64,000 nucleotides of DNA, from contig CALYLX010000034.1 in assembly GCA_944990035.1 (NCBI GenBank), forward strand, positions 124,001 through 188,000, read 5' to 3'. The notes beneath the pieces were generated by a model. The model was not told the DNA's origin, did no database searches, and worked only from the letters and a program-made list of their open reading frames with translations. The position numbers and the translations under genes were made by a program. Each line of letters starts with the position of its first letter. Within the stretch, counting starts at the first letter, position 1. Positions 47,146 through 58,917 of the stretch are shown here, one piece after another. The stretch is from Clitopilus passeckerianus. Taxonomy: Eukaryota; Basidiomycota; Agaricomycetes; Agaricales; Entolomataceae.

Positions 47146-49040
47146 TCAAGTAGTCGGGGCTGCAGTCGTAGCCCGCTGAGCTATTGCGTCTACTTCATCG
47201 TCAGTCATCGCAAAATCCTCTTCCAATATTCCTCGTGCTCCGACTTTGCATGCCCAGACAAAACTACCCTACCCGTTCCCGCAGAAAACGACATGATGCG
47301 TCGGTGAGTGTGTCTATAAACCCGGTCAGTCTGCGGGAAACAGCTTCCAGAATCCAGGTTGAAATACTCGCATGCAATTACGGCATATCAGTTGACCAGT
47401 TTCTTCGTGTTTGTGAATGAAAAACTTTGCCACACGATCTTTGGTCGAATCTTGGGGCCCCGTAGTGGGCAGGCTACTGACAACCACTGAAGGTTTATCT
47501 GTGTTGGGCACTGGTTAAGCAAGATGATGACCTGCGAGGAAGTTGTTGCACGTGTTCCAATGGCTACCGAATAGGTATTGAATGGCAGCGCTGGAGTTTC
47601 CTCGGTTTCAACCCCCGTAGATCTAGTGGCTACATTCCCGATTCCGACGCCAACCAACGACGGTTCAATTGGTTTGGCCTGAACTGCCTTTGTTGAACGG
47701 CTAGTTGAAGAAAGCATTGGCCTTTTCAGATCCTGTATTTCTTGCTCCGATCGAAGACATCGGGATCGTAGCTCAGCATTCTCGGCTTCAAGACTCTTCT
47801 TTGGTGTAGAGGCTATTTCAATGGAATGACCGGGGGAGAAATGGTGCTTAAGCTGAAATGGGGAGGTTTCTCCAGAAGCCGAGCAAACCAATCTGAGGCA
47901 GTCTGAATCGCCGAGATTGTGAGAACTTCTCCAAATGCCTTTGAGTCACCCAAATTGAACACGGGGGTGAATCTTCGGTGATGTTCAACATGAACTTTGG
48001 TTTTTCCGGATGCCAGATTCGATCACCCTTATGAATGAGGGTGAGGTCGGTCGGAAGAGCTGTCCATTCGTCGGCTTTGAAATAGACATTCTGGATTTCA
48101 TTTGCGGAGGAGAGAGGGAAGAAAAATGTCGCCATAGACACCCTGGTATTCTCTGGTATCCAGAAGTCATGATAGTATGCTGATTTACGGCAGATTTCCC
48201 GCATCACTAATGTTGTCTCGTGGAAAGGCACTGTATAAGCCCATGCGAATACCGAGAACATCTAGTCGTCGCTTTTGTCTTGGCCGTAGATGCAGCAGGG
48301 GATTTCCCAGCGGAAGCGTTGGCAGGAGGTGGTGGAGCAGGTGAGGGCTTGGGCCTCTTTCTTGTCACATTTTCGGGCCTTTGATGCCTTCGTTTCGGAG
48401 CCGCTTGGGAGGTTTCTGTCGGTTCCGGGACAGAGTCTAGGTGTAGATGCACGTATTCTGTTAGCGAACTGCCAGACAAAGAGTCTAACATCTGTGTGAG
48501 CTGACAGTCAAAGTAATTAAAACGAGAATTCATCTTACATGTCCCCCCAACGTCCTCAGTGGTCCAGCTCGGCCCACACGTCTTATCGAACGAGAGTATG
48601 AATTTATCATTCACCGGATGCACGATGTTACCCTGAACAGGGTCCGCCTGCTTCTGCCAGTAATACGGAAAGCGGATGTATGGTGCCCGACCAGGTGGTG
48701 TACTTTCGATGTAGATATCACCCGGGGCTCCGAACCCTGCTGTCGGTATGCCGCGTCCATAAAACTGCTCGTATGTGATCTCGTTGCATGCACGCTTTAA
48801 TTGACTATCCACAGTGGCTTCAGTAGCATCGAAGAACGAGGTTGCCCACGTGCGATAAGATGAGGGAATAGAAGGTAAAGCCCCATTGCTCTCAATTCGA
48901 GCAGTCGTGGTACTCATTGGCTGTCCGTGCAGCATTTGCATGAGGCGAAGTTGGTTTAAGATGTGGGCATACAAGGTGCGGAGTCGCGAGGTAGCCAATA
49001 GCTCAAAGCATTCAGATTGGACCTGTGGAGAGCTGGGCAA
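47146..49040 (-). pseudogene. Unnamed family member C, decayed by several frameshifts
   Basis: Starts MPSSPQVQSECFELLATSR at 49040. Module 1 is intact: EQFYGRGIPTAGFGAPGDIYIEST, APYIRFPYYWQKQ, HPVNDKFILSF. The Lys/Pro linker ends at a stop near 48207. Module 2 is split between frames: GVYGDIF in one frame, FFPLSSANEIQNVYFKADEWTALPTDL in another, resolved by losing one T from a T-run near 48118. A third break lies near 47890-47930 (ASDWFARLLEKPP against the following frame). The tail has coiled-coil AELRSRCLRSEQEIQDLK. The finger LICRNC ... GHAKSEHEEYWKR survives, but the last exon ends early (KRILR-stop at 47215) while the frame of the homologous end (DDEVDAIAQ) runs to 47146. The intron after CRNC begins with GC instead of GT. 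Confidence 0.75.
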
Positions 49041-49299
49041 AATGAACAGAAGCTAGCGGGGTTTGGCAAGTCACAAAAACGTATTCAGTGACCGCGACTG
49101 TCACATGTCATTTCTATAATTGGGTATATTATCCCTAAATCCATTCGATTGATGTCAAAAACACTGATTATTATAATATTAGGGATATTAACATAATCCT
49201 ATGCGAGGTTCCATACGACATGAAAGTTGTACAGGAAGGAAATGCAAGTATGGTGTATGTGCATTATGGAGGTCATCGAGGAAATATATCTGGTAGAAT

Positions 49300-49555
49300 A
49301 CTATAGAGAAATTGCATGAATGCTGAACCTGCGAGCCCATCACACGCCCTCTCTCTTCACCATACTCAAACCTGTTTCAGAGTCCTCCTGGATCACCTCC
49401 CTCAGCCTCTTCGTCTTCCTCCGATCCATGGACAGATTCTTCAGCGCGAATTTGGGAAGAACATGGATAGAGCTGATGTGCGTGACCGAAAGACCTGCTT
49501 GGCGGGAGAGCACCGTCTTCTCCATCTTTGGTGTCGACAGCGCATCTTATTGAAG
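49300..49555 (-). pseudogene. Duplicated 3' tail of the SAMHD1-like gene
   Basis: The minus-strand frame KMEKTVLSRQAGLSVTHISS ... KTKRLREVIQEDSETG parallels the C-terminus of the SAMHD1-like protein ([18 protein letters not shown] ... [16 protein letters not shown]). The 3' flank also matches: AACCTGCGAGCCCATCAC occurs in both, and the AT-rich DNA at 49080-49300 parallels 52330-52610. There is no upstream part of the gene here. It is the mark of a tandem duplication whose breakpoint lies in the last SAMHD1 exon. Confidence 0.85.
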
Positions 49556-52130
49556 TAGTGTGGATGTATTTTGAAGTCGTCAAGACTCCAGCCTCGAATT
49601 GCTGAACCATTACCTCTACTTCACCATCAGTCATCGATAAAAGCCTCTCCCAAAATTTCTTGTGCTCTGATTTCGCATGTGCAAACAGAACATCCTCTGG
49701 GGTCTCAATACCAAATGCCACAATGGGTCGTTGGGTATGTCTACGAGATTTCTCAATCAGATTGAAATCGCCAGTGATCTGAGATACCGACATGCAAATG
49801 CGGCAAATGAGCCGACGGGTTTCTTGTTGGTCGTGGAAGAGAAACCTTGCGAGACGATCTCTGCCAGAGCCTGAGTTCTTGGTATCATAGTGGGCGACCT
49901 AATGACAGCTACAAAGGGGTCCACCCGATCGATAGACTGGTCAGGTGTGTGGAGTCGCTTCATTCTCCTATTCTGATGCTCTGGCTCGCCTCGTTCCCGA
50001 GATTGCGAAGTGAGTTCAAGCTCCCGGTCGGGGTCATTTCCAATATGGGATTGGATCTCAGCCTGAACGATTTCCCCTTCGGTTTCTGAATCTGGAGCCA
50101 CTGAAGGAACTATAGTCCCCTTGGGGCGTTTCGCATTTGTTCTCGCGGATGCTGGGTCTGACCTTCTTGCCGGGTTTTCTTCATGTAATGGGGTGTGTGG
50201 CAATACCCCCTCAGCAAAATCTCCATTTAACAGCGTTTCAGGGCTTCCTGGGGCAGCATCGGGAGCCATGTCTGTGCAGTATCTTCGTTAGCCTCTGTCC
50301 GCCGATGGAGGGGAGCCATAAATACTGTTTAACGGAGGGAACGACATGGTTCGCCCGACCTTCCCTGATTCCGACGACTGGTGTGTCTTGTGTGATGGTC
50401 GTTCTGGATTGGTTCGATCCATGACCACGCCTTCTTCGGAGTTCTGGAGTTCTAAAGACTGTTATGAGTACGATGGTACACTTTTATCGAAGCCAAACTT
50501 ACCTTGAAGGTCGTCAGATCCTATCGCTGGCCCCACCACCCGGGTGAGCGCATTGGCTCGAGTCGGTATCAGAAGTGGTTTGGCGACAACAACTTGCACT
50601 CCAAGCTCAGACGTAGATTTTCCAGCGGTCTGTATGAACTTTGAGGAGGTAAGAAGCGCTGTTCTGATGCTCACCGAAGCCATCGGTGTTGAACAATTAG
50701 AGCTGCAAGGTTGAGTTGGTGTTTCTTCTGTGGCCACTCCCGTGGACGTCCGTAGAACGAAGTCGGTCCCTACGGCTGTCGAGGTGGTACTGGGCGATTC
50801 GACTTGAACCTCTTTGGTTGTATGGTTGGTTGGAGGGGGGATTCGCTTTTTCAGCTCCTGTATCTCGCCTTCCAGCTGGAGACACCGTAGTCGTAACTGA
50901 TCGATCTCTGCCGTTGGAATTGTCTGCGAGGTTGCAGGTACTGCGTTAATCCCTACTCCGTTCGTGGACCGGCTGGCAAGTGCATCATCACTATCGGTTG
51001 ATTTGAGGCGGAATGGCGACGTTTTGAGAAGCTGAGCAAACCATCCTGAGGCGGTCGGGATCGGAGGCGAGGGAGGCAGCCCCTCCAAGCGCTTTTCGCT
51101 GACCCAGACAGAAACTGGATTCGAATCAAAGGTGATGTTCAACAGGAAATTGGGCTTATACGGATGGCGAATCCGATCATTGGTTTTGTGGATTGTCGTC
51201 AGATCCGGGGGCAGCTTCGTTCACTTGTCAGTTTTGAAGAAAACACCTTCGACAGTATTCCTCAGCGAGAGATGGAAGAAGAAGTCTCCGTAAAAGCCTT
51301 TCTTGATATCTGGAATCGCGAAATCGTAAAAGAATGCGGGTTTGGGGCAAGCTTCTCCCCGAGGTCGAGAATTAGTTGGTGTGGGACCTTGAGTTGGCAG
51401 TGCATATGGCCCATCTTGAAAGTGCCAATGCCGACTTCCCAACTTGACCGGTACGACCGTTGGGCTATCACTAGGGACAGGAGAGGGAAGGGACGGCGAC
51501 GGTGCCGGAACTGCGGGAGTATACTTCGGCTTTTTTGCTGGTAATGTCTCTGGATTGCCGCACCGTCGTTTTCTCGCAGTAGGGGTGGCTTCTGGTTGAG
51601 AGTACTCTAAATACTTTTTCAAGTAGCGTGATATCGAAGGACACGACATGGAACCTGGATTTTTGTTAGCGAAAAATCTTGGGAATATATTAAAAGACGG
51701 TACTTTGCAGTTCCGATATCTCCCCAGCCCATGTTAGCCACGTTGGACCATTCTTTTCATCGAAGGAGAGTGCAATCTGGCCATGCACCGGGTGAGAGAT
51801 AGGCCCGTCACCTGTCAGTTTCGCATGCAGCAGTTTCTGCCAGCCTTTCCAGAAGCGGACGTATAGAGCTCGATCTGTAGGTGTTTTATCGATATAGATG
51901 TCTCCCAGGGAGCCGGAAGCACCAGTGGGTATACTGTATCCGTAGTACTGCTTGTATGTGATGTTGGCACTTTCACGTTGAATTTGACTCTCGACTGTAG
52001 TTCCAGCCCCGTCCTAGTACTCTGCCTTGAACGTGCTCGCGAGTGCATTGATATCCGAGTCGGGAGCGCATATAGGCGCACGGAACGTGTAGAATAGCCC
52101 TTGGCTTTGCGACGCTGGATTTATGGTCAT
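49377..52130 (-). pseudogene. Unnamed family member D, decayed; 3' end fused to duplicated SAMHD1 tail
   Basis: From ATG at 52130: module 1 YKQYYGYSIPTG, GSLGDIYIDKTPTDRALYVRF, HPVHGQIALSF. One in-frame TAG at 52014-52016. After an intron (about 51712-51663) comes a Lys/Pro linker, module 2 KKGFYGDFFFHLSLRN, GVFFKTDK then TGA at 51221-51223 where A, B and C have Trp, then TKLPPDL, LLNITFDS, SGWFAQLL and the coiled coil QLRLRCLQLEGEIQELKKRI. The tail has V-G-T repeats. The finger reads RLICRIC, phase-2 intron, IHTQRP and FAHAKSEHKKFWERLLSMTDGEVE. The end (after TTSKYIHTTSIR) runs into the duplicated SAMHD1 tail in a foreign frame and stops at 49377. Two nonsense codons make it a probable pseudogene, unless readthrough or an overlooked intron intervenes. 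Confidence 0.7.
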
Positions 52131-52623
52131 TCTTGAGTCATTCGGTCAGACTTGCTTGTTCAGAAAGCGAACAAACAAATGGTCTTGGAACTACCAGGTT
52201 CCTGCGTTTCAGCGCAGGTAATAGTCCTGATAGGTCGTGCGGGCAGGCAGAAAAGGAGGGTGTACAACGCTTCACGAGAACAGGATAGGGTGTTCGATAA
52301 CTTGAAATGAGCGCGTTGCGGACTGACAATTTTCTGTGACCGCGACGATCACCTGACTTGCCATAAATGGATACATCAAACCTAAATCCGGTCCAAATTA
52401 ATGTCAAAAATATAGTGATTATTAAATGGTATATTAATATAATCCTAGGCGATGTTCTATGTGACTTGAAAATTGTACGTGGAAGTCCGAAGAAGGTGCA
52501 TGTAGGTAACGCAGGAAAGAAATACGGCAGAATGGCATAGAGAAGTTCCAATAAATGCTGGGTCCAGAAAAATGTCCATGTGTAAATGCGAGGATAGAAA
52601 CGAAAAAGTAACCTGCGAGCCCA

Positions 52624-54916
52624 TCACGCTCCCTTTGGCCTCTTCCCCGTGCTCGAACCCTCCTCAAGGTCTTCCTGGCTGGCCTCTCTGGGCCGCTTGG
52701 CCTTCCCCCCACCCCTAGACGGACTCCTTGGCGCAAAATCAGGAGGAACGGTTGTGAAGCTATTATTCGTGAACGAGAGGCTCGCTTGACGAGAGAACGC
52801 CCTCTTCTCCATCTTCGGTGTGGATGGCGCGTCTACCTGAGGCGGAGTAGGGACATTCATAGCCGGGGAGTCCTCGTCATCAAAGTCGAGAAGGGCTGCA
52901 CTGGCACCCAGACTGAATGGTATGACTGGTTCGAGCTCCACTTCGTCGATATGGTCCTTCAGCTTTTGGAGGCATGCTCGGTATCCAGCTTGGACGATGC
53001 CGAAGTATTGAGGTTCCTTGGTGAAAACCCGAACGAGGACCTCGGCGTGGTATTGAGGCATCAACGTGGAGTAGTCGCCACGTTCTGCTTTACGACTGAC
53101 TGCAGGTGGAATGAGCGACAGAAAGTATGAGAATGGTGGGATGGCATACTATTTGGCTGTTGCTTCGAATAAAACCTGACGAAGTCCAATGGATTGTGTT
53201 GCTTCATCCCGTAGTGCATCATAGAGAAGTCAACCACAACATGGTCAGTCGTCAAAGAGGCTGCAGCTGCGTAACTTTCGCAGTGTGTCTTTGCTGCCGC
53301 AACGATTTTCTCGGGTGTGATGAACTCCTTCGTCTGTTCTCTGTGCGGCCAGTCAACCGTTTTGTAGTCGACAAGTTTGTAAAGGTTCCGACTTCTGATC
53401 CGGCTGAGGATGGCACGGGCGGGTGCAAGCTCCTGTAAGGAGATGTCAGAAAGCTGCAAGGTCTGAGTCGTATTCTCAAAACAGACCTTAGATGTCGTCT
53501 CCTCAATTGTGGTGAGAATGTTATCCGTCAGGTGCACGTATTGCTCGGGTTTCCTAATACGCTCGGCAATTTTCATGTATGGTTCCGCCGCTATGAGTCC
53601 ATCGATAATCAAGTATTCAATGGCTTTTGCTGCGAGAACCTGTCAGAAGGAGCTGTAACCTGCACCGGGGAGAGTGTCTTACCAGCTTTGTGATTGTACA
53701 CAATCTTATGAAGCTTGAAACGCATAGCACAGATTTCATAGAGGTGGTTAGCATCCTTGATGTCGTAACAAATCTGGTCGCGTAGAACTCGAGCTGACTT
53801 CAGCACGCTAGTGAAGCAGTTCAGTAAAAAGGAACCGGAATAAACACAGACGACCGCTCACCGTGGCAAGTCGACATTCATAGGATCTCCAATCATATGC
53901 GAGTCGCGGAGGATGTAGTCAAACTTATCCACATCGAGGCCGTTGCGCTTGTTCGCCACAATGTCAAACAGGAAGCGTTTTTCGTCAGGCCTGATCCCGG
54001 TTATCAGTAAGGAGGAAATCTTGATTGAAAACGAATACCTACAGGCAAGGCTCGTCGTCTCCGAGGCCTCGAATCAGCGTTTTGATGAACAAACGATCCC
54101 GGTCGGGAAGGTCGGGAATATTCTCGTTTACGAGGTAGTCAAACATCATCTCGGAACCTTCCTCGTGCTCCCATTTCTCGTCGGGTCTGGCAAAAGGTTT
54201 GGTGAGTCTAAAAACAAAAAGCAGCTGGGGAAGTGACATACGAGACTTTGGGGATAAACATTGCGTCCCAGACGTGGCTCCATGGACCATGCCCCAAGTC
54301 GTGGCACAAGCCCGCCAACTCAACGCAGTCAACATCTCGGTTCGTTATTTGAAGTTCAGGTTGGTGTTTCTGAAGATGGGAAGCCATAAGCCTGGCCAAA
54401 TGTGCAACACCTGCAAGGGACCATCAGCAAAATGAGACCGCCGGACATGGGTGAAACGTACCAAGACAATGTTCAAAGCGATTGTGGGATGCTCCCAGCC
54501 ATACGTAGTATGATGTTCCGAGCTGCTTGACGTGTCGCAGACGCTGGAATTGTTTTCTGTGTATGGCACCGTTGAGCACCGAAAGTCCGAAGAAGTAAAA
54601 TGCAACAAAGCCCGTACGTGTCTACAAAACGCCAAGCCCGATTTGAGAGCGTAACTGCGGACATGTCTAAGTGAAAACTCGTCCGCAGAACGAAAAAATA
54701 TTGCTCACTGAGTTTATGAATGGGGTCTTTGACGACTCTGGCGTTGATGAACTCAGTGGGAGAGTCAGGGCTGTCGACTGCGTAGGCATCCTCCATAGCG
54801 TCGTCGAGAGTCATTTTTTCGGCGTACTTGGCCTGTTTCTTGACGCCGTTGACGACAGCCAGCAAGCAGCGTGGCCGAGGTGATGGAGGTCAAAGATAGT
54901 GAAGAACCTTTAGCAT
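52624..54916 (-). CDS. SAMHD1-like HD-domain dNTP triphosphohydrolase
   Basis: Hydrolyses dNTPs to nucleoside and triphosphate; in animals it limits dNTP pools and retroelement replication. Conserved blocks after splicing: [69 protein letters not shown], the HD metal site [46 protein letters not shown] (metal-ligand Asp), [29 protein letters not shown] and [13 protein letters not shown]. The C-terminus is disordered and basic ([18 protein letters not shown]). About nine introns. The 5' end is uncertain: the ATG at 54916 needs a GT-AG intron to reach [11 protein letters not shown]; the internal ATG at 54814 is the fallback. Metal and nucleotide residues all appear present. Confidence 0.9.
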
Positions 54917-55195
54917 GGTTTTGGAGAGACGGCATGGTGTAACGCGTGTTATGTTATGTCACGCTATTTTATCGGCATCATCTAGGCGCCCGTCGTTATT
55001 GCCGCCGAACTTTATAAGAAACCCCTGTCGGAAGCATTGACCAATGGAAAAGTACAAATTTGAAATAGAAAATAGACATTGATATTCGGCGCAACATTAA
55101 TCATTATAACAAATTTATAGCAAATTATATAGTGAGTGGGGGTTGTCATCGCTGAGATACCGGGTATATCGGTGGTAATCGGCGGTGGGCCTGGG
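54917..55195. other. Intergenic between the SAMHD1-like gene and P450
   Basis: About 280 bp, AT-rich. Promoter of the dNTPase and 3' UTR of the P450. Nothing else seen. Confidence 0.4.
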
Positions 55196-57401
55196 TTAAT
55201 CAAGACGGCGAACTCGCATAGGGACGATGGCTCCATCCTGTCCCCGAACCTTAGGGCGATCCAGAATTGATTTATGACGATCAATTATTGTGGCCGGTCC
55301 GTCGGGCAACTCAAAGGTGAAGTTGCGAATGAGGACGAAGAGTACAGCCTGAAATGCAAGACTGGTCGGTAGACTGTCGATGAGGAAATACAGGAGAAAT
55401 AACATACCTTGAACTCGGTGACAGCGAAGAATTTACCAAGGCATTGTCGAGGTCCGTCGATGAAAGACAACAAGTGGTGATAGCCTTGTATCTCCGTCGC
55501 ACGTTCCTTCGAGATGCTGTTGTCGATCCATCGTTCCGGCTTGAACTCATCAGCATCCTGACCCCAGAACTCCTCAAGCTTGTTGACTGTAGCGATGGGC
55601 ACTCGCAGGTATGTGCCTTTCTTCACGAAGATGTGGTCTGTAAGCTTCCCGTTTGCATCCTTGATAGGATGGGTCAGAGGAACGATATCGTCTTCAAGAG
55701 CCTAGTAAATGCTCGTGAGTGAACGGTGTAAACAGTCGAGAGGAAGCATAAGTACCCAACGTATCGTTTCCGGAGCAGCTGGATGCAATCGAAGAATCTC
55801 ATGCATCACGGCGTCGAGGTAAGGTAGACCATGATTTATTTCTTCGTATGATAGTGTCCCATCGTGCGCGAGGGCTTCTTCCCGAAGCTTGTCTTGTAAT
55901 TTGGGTTGCTTTGCTAGTTCAATGAGAGCCCACTGTCCAAGACCAAACGGTCAGATGCTTAAGCATCTTTGAGCCACGGATGGTTGCGTACCGTCAGACT
56001 GACTGGAACGACGTATAAGAATTACGAATTCAGTGGAGTCAAACGAACACTTACTTGCTGTACTTTCGTAGCCGGCCGTGATGAGAAGGTTCTGAGATTG
56101 ACAGAGCTCAATCAGATTCGTAAATTCGACGTTACGGCTCGACTTACCATCTAAAGCAGGCAAGTTAGTGCGACCTCAGATATGACAGAAATGTTAACAA
56201 CGAACCTGTGCACGAACTTCATCCATCGTCATACTGACCCCAGAACTCGCGCTTTCAGACTTCGCTGGGTGATGCAAACAGAGATTAGCTTTCCAAGCCC
56301 TTGGACCAATCCCCAACTGGCACTTACCAAGCGCACCAATGATACTCTTCTGCACACTGTCGCCGTCTTCCTTGGCCTTATTCAGTAGCTCCTCAGCAAT
56401 CTCCGCAATATGACCAGCGAGCTTATCTAGAGCTGCGCCACGTTTACTAGGCATCATGAGAATCCAAGGTGTCATCTGAGAGACGACCAGAAGGATCCCC
56501 AATGTCCAGCCCGGATCTCCTAGAGCGAAGGCATCAAATGCAGCGACCACGGGCGAGTCCCGACCTTTGAGAGCGCCGAAGTCGTGTGAGAAACCGGCCA
56601 TGCCGATGCTGTCAATTCTGAGGATGTCCAGTTGGATGGCATGAGTGAACTGGCAATACTGTAGGCCACGATGAAGACACATACGAGATATGGTTCATCC
56701 ATGTTTCAACGTCGATGACTACGCCGTCGTCCGAGGTTATCAGGGCATCCCAGGCGGTTTTGGCCTGTCCAGATTGTCATTATGGGGGTTCCTTGCGGTA
56801 CAAATTTTGAAGCCACTTACCGCATACGCAGAATCAAAAAATACATGAGACAGATTCTTTATCGCTGAGTTGCTGAAGGCAGACGTGAGGGCCTTGCGTT
56901 GCCTAACCTCGGCGTCAGCGAACGTTGCGTCATTCGACAAGGAAGACTATCTCTACCTTTTGTGAACATCTTCCTCAGCCCATATGAGGTTCTTTCCGAA
57001 CTAAATAGCAGTTCATTGATGAGTGTGAGAGTGAGTAAAGAGGGCATTAGACTTACGAAATATTTGAAGGCAAACCTCGTTGCTGGTGTTTGCTGATACC
57101 CATACGTATCCTTGAGGTAGAAGTGGCTGAATGCCTTAGGATCGCAGAAGACCACCTCTTTTCGTCCAAACACGGTCTGAACAGAGAATACAAGCCCATA
57201 TTTTTGAGTCCATCCCTTGTACAGGTTGCCAAGCTCTTGGTTCTGGAAGAGTTCGATGGCATATCCGAAGGGGCTCCAGGACGAAAGTCCTTTTAGAGAA
57301 GTTGTTTGCCGGCCAAGCCGCTTCGAGATATAACGAGCGAGGCCTAGGCATAGTATTCCGACAGCAACTTTGCCGACGGTAGGAGCAGCGATCTTTTCCA
57401 T
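55196..57401 (-). CDS. Cytochrome P450 monooxygenase, second copy
   Basis: Starts MEKIAAPTVGKVAVGILCLGLARYI (membrane anchor), chosen over the longer frame because upstream codons lack an ATG. Blocks after splicing: SWSPFGYAIELFQ, YGYQQTPATRFAFKYF, RQRKALTSAFSNSAIKN, DSIGMAGFSHDFGALKGRDS, the I-helix ITAGYESTAS, ExxR EILRLHPAAPETIRW, PERW region FKPERWIDNS, and the haem loop FIDGPRQCLGKFFA with the Cys ligand. It ends RPKVRGQDGAIVPMRVRRLD. Very similar in layout and C-terminal block to the P450 at 26.9-29.1 kb, so probably the same CYP family. Many short introns. The metal and acid/alcohol I-helix residues are present, so it looks functional. Substrate unknown. Confidence 0.88.
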
Positions 57402-58251
57402 GAAGGAAGAGTCTAGAGACGGAGGAAGTAGGACAGAATGGGTATCAGTTCCGCGTCTGAACGAGAATATAAGGAAAACGAGGCTAACGACCAAGGGTCC
57501 GATGACCTAGAGAATACAGTAATTTAGGGTTCTGTCACACGAGCTCAAACGCCTGCTGTTGAGATACAAGCCACCTGATTGGATGGTTATGGGGCTGTTT
57601 GGGGGCTGTTGTCCAGGATTGACGGGAGGGTTCTGACTCCTCCCGAAATGACCCGGCATGCAGACAAAAGATCTCCGAATAACTGCCGATCCACATGGAG
57701 CAGTGAATAGAATCTTTCGCCTCTAGATGGTAGTTTTGTACCGTAGGCAGAGCAGGATGACATGGATCTCCTCAAGCTATACATTATGAGCCCTGCCGGG
57801 TACAGTTGAAGGAATCGACATCAACCTTATCAAAAAACACGGGGTCTTCGACACAGCCACGATCAACCCACTCGGCAACCAAGCATGGGACCATTGCCAA
57901 GTGCACAACCGCCTGTAAGTTACTAAGCAGTCTGTCGTAAGATAGGGCTCAAACGCATTGTAGGTAATCACATGATCCGGAAATAAAAAGCGTTACTTTA
58001 GCCTTGAAAAATCAATTCAGCTCAGTACAGTCGTTGGAATATATACTTATGACTATGAAATTCACGAGGGGTATCAAATTGAGTTTATCACAGATACAGA
58101 TATATTACAAGAGTAGTCTTAGAATTTATTTTGAATTATATTTGTTGAATCCTCCTCAAAAAACAACACAGGCAAGATCAATCTCCGCCGTCGCCAATTA
58201 GCCTTGACGCGACCAACGCGCAAAGTGTCGCGTCATTAGGGAACCTCGAAG
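57402..58251. other. Intergenic, end of P450 promoter and left flank of a transposon
   Basis: No gene supported. The last 60 bp carry the inverted pair TGACGCGAC (58204) and GTCGCGTCA (58227) separated by 14 bp, just before the transposase start codon; this may be part of the transposon's left end. Confidence 0.45.
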
Positions 58252-58917
58252 ATGGGTCGAAAACAGAAGAGTCACGTCGAGAATCTTGGGGTATATGCTG
58301 TCAAGAAGTCAAAACATAACATTAATAATGAAAACAAGGAAAATGTAAGCCAAAAACACGAAAAAAACATGAAGTTAGGGGTCTCACCTTGGCTTTCCTG
58401 ACAGGAATCCTCTACTATATTGCCCAGACAGCTGCTATCCCCTAAGATCCTAATGTTTTCTGATGTTTTCGACTCGGAGGGGCTCCCAGAGAAGCATGAC
58501 ACATCTCCTTGGACTGTCTGGCCTCCATTACCAGCTCTGCACATTCCCCGGGCATCACCACCAAGATCACCACTGTCAGGGCATTCAAACCCAGAGTCTA
58601 TGAGCAGGCCTAAGGAAAGAAGCCATCCTGTGGAGATGGTGGTGCCAGGGTGTGTTCAGGATGGTATGGAGGCTGATAGACCAGAGGAAGAAAGAATGAG
58701 TACCATTTCACTGCCTGATGACATTGATCACTCACCTGCAGCTGTGAACCTAGGATCTGTTACTGAACCTAATTCCCTAGTCGTAGAAGAGCCATATAAT
58801 AATCAGATTGATGATAGCGATGACAAAATAGAGCATGGGGAAGATCCTTCACCTCCAAAGAAGGTATTTACATTCCCTCCCACAGTTGAGGAAGCCGAGG
58901 TTGCTTGGAAGGCTTTA

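Noticed and set aside
52624..54916. Prokaryote-type dGTPase or phage origin for the HD protein
   Set aside because: Has many fungal introns and full SAMHD1-type blocks, so it is a normal nuclear gene.
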